Shown here in pieces: positions 48,601 through 57,320 of a DNA stretch of 64,000 bases (position 1 is the first letter of the stretch; each line of letters starts with the position of its first letter). The notes beneath the pieces were generated by a model, which had not been told where the DNA came from, made no database searches, and saw nothing but the letters and a program-made list of their open reading frames with translations. The DNA is from Gnetum montanum (Eukaryota > Streptophyta > Gnetopsida > Gnetales > Gnetaceae). The stretch is taken from the NCBI GenBank assembly GCA_015680685.1, contig MNCI01030886.1, forward strand, positions 250,651-314,650. Reading direction: 5' to 3'. The translations under genes were made by a program, and so were the position numbers.

Positions 48601-51600
48601 TTACAATTTTTGAAGAGTGGTTGAATAATCTGTCTCTGTTAGACTTTACACTTTGTAGCGTACATTAATACACATCTTTTATTTATTTGATTATTGTAAG
48701 CTTCAACTTTGAGTACTTCTTGCTTCACTTGATATTTATTTATATTTAATTTTATATATTATCGTGGGGTTTCTGTTGAAATTATTTATTTACATTAAAA
48801 AGATGGAATTTTAAAATATTTTTCAAATTTCTTTACAATGATATTTCAAAATGTTGAATTAATCTGATGGATTAGGAGCTTCTAAGTTATTTTCTCTTTT
48901 CGCTGCCATAGCTAAATAACCGAGCTTCCTGAAACCTATGGAAGGGTAGCAGGGTGGATTGCTGCAGTAATCTCTACTTGTGATGAGTGTGCAGAGGTTC
49001 CAAGTTCTTGAAACCTGGATAATGTAATATAATGGGTTAAATGAAGAATACTTTAATTCTGGGAATGTGGATTTTCAAACACCAGTGGCTCTAAATACTT
49101 TTATTCAGCTTTGTAGATATGTCTAATTCAGAGTTTGAGTGAACAATCTTTAGATTCTTGCCATTCCTTCACTATTTAATTATACGAAGTATGATCCACC
49201 TGACTGTCGACCAATTATCTTGGGCAGCTTTCTGTTAGGATTTTGCCGACATTTTAACAATAGTTTGGACAGATGATCTTTGGACTTTCAAGGATTTAGG
49301 CAGATTCCCACACCGTTAGTTCATGGATGCAAGGATAAACTTGAGTATGATTGCTACCTGGATATTGAAATTTGCAAACGTGTTGGCCCCCTAAGTAACA
49401 TTGATTACATAAAATATAATTTCAATTTATTCTTAATTTATTGTCATAAAAAGAATTTATTGCAATATGTTTAATTGTTATCGGTTTTTGCATATTTTTG
49501 CCAATTTGTTTTGTTGTTTATATGCACCCTGCTTTGTAAAATAATAAGGTACATTCCTATAGCGGTCATTTCCTTGAACCTGATTTTTTGAAATTTTTAT
49601 GTAATTCATAATTTTACAGGAAGTAGCAAGGTCAGCTTCCGCAGAACAAATAAACTTTCCTGGGAAAAGGAAAAAAAAATCTATCTTGGATTCAGATGGC
49701 AGCAATGATGTGTTACCATGCAGTTACTGTAAGGTAAGTATAAAATGTACAATCAAGCTACTATAAACAAATAATGCAATAGAGAGAACATGAGAAACAA
49801 TGAGGAGGGAGAGAGGAAATGAGGGAGTTGTTTGGAATTAGTGATGTCCTTTTTAACTTTCATTCATTGTTGCAAGGTGTTGGAATTTCATTTAATTTAT
49901 TGGCTTTACAAGTTACAGCTAATAAACTCACGTGTTTCTATGCTTGTTTACAGGACAGGGCATACCCCAAATTCCATGTTGAAATTGTTAGTGTTCCATC
50001 ATGCAATGATGGGATATCCAGAGAATTGAGAATTGGCTTTGATGACGATATCCCACCCAAGTTCTTGGCTATTTTGGAGAATGACGCTGGTGTTTACAAC
50101 AAAGCGTCCAGAGTTCTCCTTCCCTTTGAGGTCATTGAGCTATGTTAGTAATATATTTCAGGAGTACAAGTAACTATAAATTTTTTTACGAACTAGACAA
50201 ATATTTCAACGTTTATATTCTCACACATATCATGATATGATCTTTATTGAGTAATAATTATCATTCTCTTTTGTATTTACTTCTGGTTTTGGTTCTGTTT
50301 ATATGACTCTTACACGTTGCTCAGAAAACCGATTTCCTTCTGTATTTACTTGCGTTTAATAACAAGAATATAGGTTTTATGAGATGTAGCAGAGATTTTG
50401 GGCTTGTTTTTTTTTAAAAAATGTCTTTTAGCCTTTGGTGTTATTTCTAATCCCTAGCAGCTTCATAAGAGAGATGTAGTGATTCAAGATGTCTTTCAGG
50501 ATTTCTAATCTATCGTTGTTTTCATCTTATATATTTTTGAATCCATTGTCAGGCACTTAGAATTCTGAGGCAGATGCCAGAAACAGCTTTTAAAAAATTT
50601 GGAGTAAACCCTGAATCACTTATTTGGGATTGTCTTCCAGTACCACCAAACTGCACACAAATTTCTGCTGAGGCTGTTAATTTGCCAAGATTAGGCAGTG
50701 TAGGTTTAATGTTTTCTTTCAAATTTCACTGGTGCTAAAAAATTTTATCCAAGAATTTCATCCTTAAATTCACACTATGTTTTCTTGATAGGATGGAGGG
50801 ACCAAAATGTTAAAGAAAATTATGAACATTGCTGGGAAAGTCAGTGACTTAAGAGGAAGAAAACCCGGTGTTGAGATAAGAAAGCATGAAAGCAAATTGT
50901 TACAGTCTCTATGTGCACAGTATGATTGATCCCGAGGTGGACCAAAGGTTCTGCGTTATTTTTTATGTTTTTAAAAGAAACTCTTGGTAGTTTTAAGGAC
51001 CTTTTGATATTTATTAATTTGTTCAATTGATGTTGCAGGAATCTTGGGACAGGGAGCCTCTAGGAGAGAATGGAAGAAATATTGGGAAACCTGAATTGTT
51101 CTCTGAAATTTGGAAAGACAGGATGGAAACGCTATTCTTGAAGAAGTCTTCTCGGTTCTCTGCTCGTGGTGTTCTATCTGGAGATGCATATATTGGTATC
51201 GATGAAATTGGAATTCCTATTGATGTTGCAGAAGGCATAACAATCGAAGAACATGTCACAATCTTTAACAAGAAAAGGATGCAAGATATTATCAAGCAAG
51301 GTCTTTATGAAACTTTCATTGATACTGGTGGACGTTGTAGGACAAAAGAGTTCTTTGATTCTTCTAAGAGTGTTGAGGTAGGAGAGATTGTGCATCGTTA
51401 TCTTGCAGCTGGGGACATTGTAATTGTTAATAGACCTCTTACAATACACAGGCACTCAATTCAAGCATTGAGAGTTCGAATCCAGCCAAGTTCTAACTTC
51501 AGCGTGAGTCCTCTTATCTGCTCTCCATTTGATGCAGATTTTGATGGTGACTGTGTACACATTTTTGTACCACAATCAGTGCAATCCCAAGTTGAGGTCT

Positions 51601-54087
51601 GTCAAATTCTTCATGTTGACCAACAACTTGTTGATTCACACAGTGGAAAACTACTTCTCATGCTTACCAGGGATACCTTATTTGCAGCTAGTCTGCTTCT
51701 CAGTATGCACTTGGTCGATGCAATAACTGTGCAGCAGCTGTCATTGTGGGCTTTATCAGCCATCCCAGAACCGACAATCAGGAAATCACGGAATGATCGG
51801 CCGTACTGGACTGGCATCCAAGTTTTACAAATGTCTTTGCCTGCTATGTTTAACTCTATCACCAAGGGACTTGACATATGGATTCAAGAACAGGTTAGGA
51901 CCTTACATCTAGAGTGGCAAGCAAAGAGAATTATAGAATTGATTTTACAATTTGTTCTCTCCCATTTTGGAGCAAAGGAAACTTTGAATGTTTTGAATTC
52001 GATGCAGAAAATTCTCACTGAATGGTTATCCCTAGAAGGCATTAGTGTTGGTATAGGTGATGTCGTTCCATTTCATGATTTAAGTTCAAAAAATTTTTTG
52101 GCTGAGAATGTTAATAAATGTCTTGAAAATTCAGCTCCTCTAATGAAGATTAGTAAAGGGCCAGGATTTGAGGACATAATGGTTCCACACATACACAATC
52201 ATGTTCAGCTTGCACAGACAAATATTTCTAAGTGCATTTCTCAGTCTAATTCACTTGCTGCTATTGTTTGTGCTGGAAGTGGGTGTTCAATGGTTAAAGT
52301 AGTTGAGCAAACCGGTTTTTTGGGGTTGCAAACATACAAAGGAAAGGAATTCTTTCCAACAGAATGGAGTAACTGGTTTTTAAAAGCTTTGCATGCCACT
52401 TCACCTAACCAGGGTGAAATAAACTTGTGCCAAGCTCAAGGACTTATTGTTTCATACGTTGCTGATGGATTATTGCCTCACGAAGTATTAATGAATTCAA
52501 TTTCTACCAGGGAAACGCTATTTTGCAAAGGTCTTGGAATTAAAGAGCCTGGAAAATTTTTTAAAAACCTTATGGCATGTCTCAGGGATTTAATTATTTG
52601 CTATGATGGCACTACACGAACTGTGCAAGGAAACTACTTAATACAATTTAATTATGATTGTTGCATATCGGAAGTAAGTGCAGAAGGCAGGGAACATTTT
52701 TCTGAATGGAAGGGAGAAAATTCAAGGTTAAAGGAGAAAATTCAACCTGGAGATCCAGTGGGCATGCTTGCTGCCACAGCCCTTGCAAATCCAGCCTACA
52801 AAGTTCTCCTTGATGCAGTTCAGCGAAATCTAAACTCATGGCACATTCTTAAGGTACTTTTTAGATTGGTTTTCAGTATTGAATTATCAATGCAGGAGTG
52901 GTGGGTACTCTGATTAATCCTTATTTTCATTTTGAACAGGAATCACTGTTTCATAGATGTAGTTCCTCCTTAAATGTTATGGACAGGACTGTTATTCTTC
53001 GTCTGAAAAGGCCAAAGTTTGAGCATTCTCATCAGTTAGATACAAGGGCATCAAAAATCAAGAATCATTTATTAAAAACACCATTGAAAATATTTGCAAC
53101 TTCATTTGAAGTACGGTAAGTATCTTTCATAATTTCATTTACAATGATCTGCTGGAAGCATTACGAGGAAATTATTCAATTTGCTTACATTTGTTTCTAT
53201 GATAATTTAGTTTATGTTTGTTGAATCATGATCAAGAGTTAGAAAGGCAGTTAGTGTGGATATGACTCACATTTCTCTTGAGACTATTTTCAGAGCAAAC
53301 CTAAGATGGATCTAATTAATAATTAGGAGTATAAAAAAGTTAAATGCTTTACTTTAATACCATATAATTAGCGGAATTAGATGCCTGTTTTTCTCATCCA
53401 TCTCAAGCAGAAGGGGTTATATCCCATTTTATTTAGTCATGATATTGTTTTTGGGTATTTGCTCTCAATTTTGAGGACGATTCAACATCCTGGACTTTGA
53501 AGTCAAAATCTCCTTATCTATAAAGGTTCTTTATGCATTAGCCGTTGTTTATCGAAGATGTTTTATAAAGTTGAGGTAACACGCTTTGTTGCACATGTGC
53601 TATGTGTAAATGGTTATCATCCCAAAAGCCTATAAATGTAACACGTTGTTATCGTAATTTGTATGCATTTGGTATGAAAGTGTGCATGTGGTTGAGCAAG
53701 GGTTTATGCTTAAGGGTGTATGTGTTTTCTTGTGTGCATTTGTTTGTGCTGAGTTGCTACCCCTGTTTGTGTTGTGAATCTGTGAGGTGTTTCTCATCCT
53801 GCTTATCTACCTAATGGCTGTTCTGCCCTGGCTTGTTGAATACAGGACCATTGCACTGCTTTTCTTCTGGTTTTCCCCCAAGGATTTTTGACAGTTTTCC
53901 ACTAAATCTGATATTCAATTTCTTTGGTTCTTGGGGTTTTGTTTTGCTGTTTGTTTTCTAGAGTAGTATTTTGCAGCAGTCTCATGATAAGAGTATGCAG
54001 ATCTGTCCAAATAACATAATTAAGGATGGACGCATTTGTGTGTTCAAATATCCTTATAGAGTCTGTTCAGGGAAAAAAGAAAGAAAA

Positions 54088-54128
<41 letters not shown>

Positions 54129-57100
54129 AACAAAAAGAGAGAGGAATAATTGTTAGCAGTTTGTGGAATTGTTAAACTTTCTTTCCAGCAGTCCATTGTA
54201 TTGATGCAAGTTCAATTTTTGGGTTGACATAATAAAATTTTAGTTTCAGCTTCCTATGTTGTTAGCAGATAAAAGTCATCTTACCTTACATTTTTATTTT
54301 TAATTTTTTTAATGTTCCTGTTCCTGTGTATTTTTTGGATTTCCAAGGAAGACAAGTCTCTGATGATGAGACCTTTCCATGCATAATGAGCAGAATACTC
54401 ACACCTCTGCTATTGAAGTGCAAATCTGTTATATTTTCCAATTTTTTAGAGTAAGCAAAATGAGTTGAATGAATAAACAATTAATCTACATTAAAGCTTG
54501 AAAATTAGTACATATGAAGCTCAACTGCAACATTAAAGATGCAAAAAAGGTCTGAAGCCTACAGCTACTGTTATTGGCAGGGGCATACACCTAGTTCCTT
54601 CTTTATGAATTGGTAGAACTATTTTAAGAGACCTGGTAAATTCTGCGAATACTAGAAATACCCATTATCATTATGTTGGCCTGACGATCCATAATCCAAT
54701 TTAAACAGTACTATATTACAATCCTTAATTACCATTAAGGTAATGTCGTATTCCCAAAATGTGCTAAATGGACTTATTCGTGTTTTCTGTATGTTTTGTT
54801 ACAGGAACTCACACATTTTAAGATGATTATATCCATGTTTGATTTATTTTTCATAGCAGTTACAAGGGTGAGAGAATGGGAAGCTTTCATCCTTGGTCCC
54901 TGACATGGAGGTTTCCTAAGCATTGCATCAACTTGTTCGTCTCCTGAAGGAGTAACATACAAATGCGTCATTGTTCAGTTGCATTTCATAGACATCGCTC
55001 TTTGAATCGTTACAAAATGACCTAACTATAGATTCTCTTTCACCATGGTAAATGGTGTTTTGGCATGGGTACCCATTAGGCACCATTCAAACATCTTTCT
55101 GAAATTGCCTGCGAGGTTAGATAGTTGTAAAACTACGTCGTATAGACTAGCATGTCCAGCTCAAGCCCCCAGCTGTTAGAGAGAAGAGCCTCAGTCCTAT
55201 GATGCATTATGCACGATCCAGCAAAACCTGAGCTAAATTGTTTGCATGCTTTCTTAATAGCTTCATTACTTGCTGTACCACTAAAAATGTACTCCAAATA
55301 TTCTAGTTTAGTTTTACTAATCTTAAACCCTTTTGCTTCTAAGGTTTTTCTCCAAGCCTCAGGTTTAGTAGCAAGTGGTTTCATGAATTCATCTACCAGC
55401 AAAATTTCATTTGGAAAAAGCTTACACCAAGACATATCATCATGTGTTCCTTTTTCTCATATCCATGACAACTGCGAGCAAATATGAGCATCCTTGGTGG
55501 AAGCCTAGAATTATTGGAAAGTTGCAGTTTATGCCTAAACAGTGCAAACTCTAGTTGTAGCTCCGTCAATACACTTGAGTATGTTGATATATTTAATTGG
55601 AATATCTTTTATTGTTAAGGTCTATCAAATAATCTGTCTTGGTGATTCTCATAAGCCTTTTCCAAGTTAATGGAAGAACCATATGCATATTATTTATTCT
55701 ATTTCTAAATTTTTCAATGATTTGTCTTAGCAAGAAAATGGCTTCTATAGTTGATCCTCTAGGCACTATAAGTTTAATTCTTTTATTGTTGCCTTCTTGT
55801 GGATAGACACTATACTGCTTCTCCTCTAGATGTATGGCTTATGATAATTCTGATGTAACAATTCCAAGTAGATTCAAAACTTTGCAATACATTTTTATTT
55901 TCTGTATACATGGTTTACAATTTTACAGCTGATGTTTTATGCGTTTCACTTTTTAAGCAGATTTAAACCATACTTATGAAAATCTGATTAGATCACATAT
56001 CATTTTCTTCATTCCTAAGATTCTAAATCAATGATTGTGAGATTTAAAACCATTAAAAATATCAAAATTTTAGTTATTTTCAAAAGTATACGCAATTAAG
56101 AAGACAAACAATTGAAAATTTATAAAAAAAATTAATATATTCAACTTTAAAATTGAAAAATTTGAACATATTAATATAACAACATTTAATCAAGAATCAA
56201 CATCAACTTGAACTTATTGTTTATACTTGCATATACATTACAAAAAGTTTCAAATGTAAACTGGTTGTTTCTTTGAGCTACACGACAGTTTTTATAGTTC
56301 ACCATCAGCTAAAACAAATAAGCTGAAGAATGTCTGAAATCAGCTACTGAACTGATTCAAAATGAGTTGAAGAATGCATTGCTGAGCTTCCCAAGAATAT
56401 GTTGTGCTCCAAATGCGTTGCTTCTAGTAGAAGAATGCACACTCAAAGTACCAAAGCCTTGAAATTACTGATGATGCAGCAGCTTCCCAAGAATATGTTG
56501 TGCTCCAAATACATTGCTTCTAGTAGAAAAATGTACACTCAAAGTACCAAAAACCTTGAATTTGCTGATGATGCATATTCAGAATGTTTTACGGTCATTC
56601 TTTCTACTTTTATAGCTTTATTAAGTCTCCAATTTTGTCATTCAGATGGTGTTTTAATGTTTAAAGAAATATTTGAACTTAAAAAATGTCAACTTTTAAT
56701 TGGTGTTTTTAAATAATTTTTAAAAGTTTTATATTATTTTTTAAACTGACAGTTTCAACACTCTGAAACTGTTCCAAATTGCAATTCCAAACTGGATTGC
56801 AATTCTGAACTGGATCATGATTCAGAACTGATCCAGCTTGCAATCCAGATCCTATCTTCATAAGTATGATTTAAACATAATGGATATTCCATAAAAACTA
56901 AAAAACCTGTAGTGTGGATTCTAAGCTTTGTTACTTTGGCATCTTCCTTATGCATCTTTCTTTGCTTGTTATCATTTTTTGATTTCGGTTGCTTGCCTTT
57001 TGCCATATAGTAGGGTGTGCATTTTTTATTTGTAATGTCCTGACTTCAATTTTATTTTTGATTATTTATTCAAAGAGAAGAGCTTTTTTTATTTTTATTA

Positions 57101-57320
57101 TTTCTTTTTGTTCTTGAAGGTATCACTTTCAAAATTCACTGGATTATTTTGATGAACCAGAGTCCACTGCAAGATCACCTTTTGTTGGACATGTACAGCT
57201 GGATCAGGAATCAGAGTTGGATGTTTATTCTCTCATCATTAGTTTAAGGAAATCCATCGCATGCAAAGGGAATCCACTCAGAAAGTTCTCAGATGCTCTT
57301 CTTTTGTCCATAAGGTGCCG
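39539..57320 (+). CDS. NRPE1: Largest subunit of plant RNA polymerase V (NRPE1-like), 5' twelve exons; 3' end not in window
   Basis: This gene encodes the catalytic largest subunit of the plant-specific polymerase that makes scaffold transcripts for RNA-directed DNA methylation in the nucleus. The exons are 39539-39630, 41416-41539, 41965-42080, 42434-42529, 48483-48590, 49620-49733, 49954-50130, 50553-50699, 50792-50947, 51039-52853, 52940-53115 and 57120-57320. Visible signatures are a CSCG...CEGHFGH clamp zinc motif, ICLNC, CSYC, LPVPPNC, INRP-type VNRPLTIHRHS, the metal-A loop DFDGD, EQTGFLGLQ, YDGTTR, and AATALANPAYK where Pol II has its trigger-loop region. SGDAYIGIDEIGIP and ADFDGDCVHIF are closer to Arabidopsis NRPE1 than to NRPD1 by recollection, so Pol IV remains possible. 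About 1,080-1,100 codons are present; the C-terminal part is missing. Exon 9 has an in-frame TGA. Confidence 0.8.
41416..41539 (+). CDS. NRPE1: Exon 2 (clamp zinc motif, possible start ATG)
   Basis: The acceptor GTGCAG is followed at once by ATG ACA GCT, so translation could start here. The exon reads GPALGLPTESRRCCSCGTQK and LDECEG, i.e. the LGLP block and the first C-x2-C and C of the N-terminal zinc-binding clamp. The donor is GTATAG at 41540, phase 1. Confidence 0.85.
41965..42080 (+). CDS. NRPE1: Exon 3
   Basis: After TTTTCACAG the exon completes the Gly codon and reads GHFGHFILPIPVYHPRHMQL and then SICLNCFQLKKKK. GHFG with the preceding Cys-Glu is the most conserved N-terminal motif of RNA polymerase largest subunits, and C-x2-C completes the second zinc pair. 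It ends in phase 0 before GTTGGA, a weak donor. Confidence 0.85.
42434..42529 (+). CDS. NRPE1: Exon 4
   Basis: Ninety-six nucleotides read KVSLVEEVRKRSVSEVSANG and KGKEICRAINDK between TGCTACAG and GTTTCT. It is hydrophilic and poorly conserved, corresponding to the variable clamp insertion. Both ends are phase 0, matching exons 3 and 5. Confidence 0.7.
43247..43390 (-). mobile_element. SINE in intron 4
   Basis: Read on the minus strand: TAACAATGAGGTGTTAGCCT, A-box TAGCCTAGTGG (43376-43366), B-box GTTTGATTC (43332-43324), then the body TTTATAAATCTTGGGGTGTACC. It is the better-preserved partner of the unit at 37333-37485. Box spacing and length fit a tRNA-derived SINE. Confidence 0.65.
43420..47175 (+). 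mobile_element. LINE (non-LTR retrotransposon) with ORF1-EN-RT, in intron 4
   Basis: This decayed but nearly full-length LINE lies in the gene's sense strand. The ORF1-like part (about 43507-43950) has a charged helix ending KEQEKKKRAENL and FAGVLESPNEKD. The APE endonuclease (about 43985-44720) shows DVFVVVETGEEE, GRPSGG, and GNFNARIG for the usual GDFNARIG. The RT (about 45040-46200) shows NNHRLIMISNLFAKLLG, LCFVDFTKAFDSIVREQLW, GVKQGCHLSPTLFSIFIDEL, a decayed Y-DDVALIA, and YRYLGVE. The 3' end near 47165 shows ATAAAATATCAATATCAATT rather than a poly(A) tail. Confidence 0.75.
46762..46933 (+). repeat. 86-bp tandem duplication within the LINE
   Basis: The block beginning TAGAAGATGGAACAATGAGC occurs at 46762 and again at 46848, and the copies appear identical throughout. 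Identity in an otherwise decayed LINE points to a recent local duplication, or an assembly artefact. Confidence 0.85.
48483..48590 (+). CDS. NRPE1: Exon 5
   Basis: After TTGATAG, 108 nucleotides read DPLLSSLIPKLSVKNFNSLR and KKLSCGQKSKNIRFIK, ending before GTATTG. It is phase 0 at both ends. Conservation is low, but the frame and splice sites agree with the neighbours. It lies 5.95 kb after exon 4 because of the SINE and LINE in intron 4. Confidence 0.65.
49620..49733 (+). CDS. NRPE1: Exon 6
   Basis: Between ATTTTACAG and the consensus donor GTAAGT, 114 nucleotides read EVARSASAEQINFPGKRKKK and NDVLPCSYCK. The C-x2-C corresponds to the second zinc pair region that precedes the conserved clamp strand. 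Phase 0 at both ends. Confidence 0.8.
49954..50130 (+). CDS. NRPE1: Exon 7
   Basis: After TGTTTACAG, 177 nucleotides begin DRAYPKFHVEIVSVPSCNDG and end ASRVLLPFE. The LLPFE/ALRIL junction with exon 8 matches the conserved clamp helix (LL-x-x-EV-x-x-IL-x-x-[IM]P in NRPE1). The frame stays open 18 nt beyond the chosen donor GTCATT (50131), so the donor is inferred from phase and homology. Confidence 0.8.
50553..50699 (+). CDS. NRPE1: Exon 8
   Basis: The exon reads ALRILRQMPETAFKKFGVNP, ESLIWDCLPVPPNC and AVNLPRLGS. LPVPPNC is nearly invariant in Pol II/IV/V largest subunits. The donor is GTAGGT at 50700, phase 0. Confidence 0.88.
50792..50947 (+). CDS. NRPE1: Exon 9, with an in-frame TGA
   Basis: The 156-nt exon starts DGGTKMLKKIMNIAGKVSDL and continues to HESKLLQSLCAQYD, then TGA (50927-50929), then SRGGPK. 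The sequence after the stop matches the conserved [YL]-x-x-RG-x-x-K region joining exon 10, so the frame is right and the stop is a point change. CGA (Arg) to TGA is the simplest explanation. Splicing within the exon cannot avoid the stop and keep phase, but skipping the whole exon would keep frame. Confidence 0.75.
51039..52853 (+). CDS. NRPE1: Exon 10, catalytic core
   Basis: One open exon of 605 codons follows ATGTTGCAG. In order it holds WKDRMETLFLKKSSRFSARG, SGDAYIGIDEIGIPIDVAEG, VNRPLTIHRHSIQALRV, and the catalytic metal-A loop DADFDGDCVHIF (Asp codons at 51537-51551) with PQS-x-Q-x-x-VE after it. Next come WTGIQVLQMSLP, VKVVEQTGFLGLQ (about 52293-52331), GLGIKEPGKFFKNLMACLRD with YDGTTR, and GDPVGMLAATALANPAYK (52749-52802). 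The last block replaces the canonical trigger-loop sequence, as in Pol IV/V. Donor GTACTT, phase 0. Confidence 0.92.
52940..53115 (+). CDS. NRPE1: Exon 11
   Basis: After TTTGAACAG the exon reads ESLFHRCSSSLNVMDRTVIL and RLKRPKFEHSHQLDTRASKI, ending FATSFEV plus CG before GTAAGT. The D-R-x-V-I-L-x-L stretch matches NRPE1 after the SW-x-L-[ML]K-E junction. It ends in phase 2 and joins exon 12 to give an Arg codon. Confidence 0.85.
54089..54127 (+). repeat. 39-bp poly(A) tract in intron 11
   Basis: An uninterrupted run of A follows GGGAAAAAAGAAAGAAAAC and is followed by AACAAAAAGAGAGAGG. It could be the tail of a decayed retroposon, although no element body was recognised before it. Confidence 0.7.
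55133..55800 (-). mobile_element. RTE-like LINE reverse transcriptase fragment, antisense in intron 11
   Basis: The minus strand from about 55775 reads GSTIEAIFLLRQIIEKF and NNMHMVLP (for the usual STTEAI-x-LVR and HMVFIDLEKAYD). YINILKCIDGATTRV (about 55610-55570) and GFHQGC follow. Then comes MSWCKLFPNEILLVDEF (55435-55385), where VPWCMLFADDIVLVDE is usual, and KTLEAKGFKISKTKLEYLEY. The catalytic FADD is replaced by FPNE (55406-55417), so it is inactive. No 3' tail was identified. Confidence 0.7.
56385..56576. repeat. 96-bp tandem duplication in intron 11
   Basis: AGCTTCCCAAGAATATGTTG begins at 56385 and 56481, and the two copies differ at several scattered sites. They lie in unrecognised sequence with a GATGATGCA end in each copy. 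Confidence 0.8.
57120..57320 (+). CDS. NRPE1: Exon 12 (last exon seen)
   Basis: After TTCTTGAAG the exon completes CGG and reads YHFQNSLDYFDEPESTARSP, FVGHVQLDQESELDVYSLII and KSIACKGNPLRKFSDALLLS, then IRC. PFVGHVQL corresponds to the GHI-x-L block after the V-E-[FY] segment in NRPE1. The donor is probably GTGAAT at 57321 (GTGCCG at 57315 is the alternative). No downstream exon was recognised in the remaining 6.7 kb. Confidence 0.75.

Noticed and set aside
49819-49953. Upstream extension of exon 7 (109-codon ORF starting 49819)
   Set aside because: The first 45 codons are not conserved, and a good acceptor TGTTTACAG at 49953 starts the homologous sequence; the extra codons are intron read-through.
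51027-51038. ATG start for a stand-alone 628-codon gene
   Set aside because: The ATG lies in intron sequence just before the TTGCAG acceptor. The codons after 52853 are also intron. This ORF is internal exon 10 of the larger gene.
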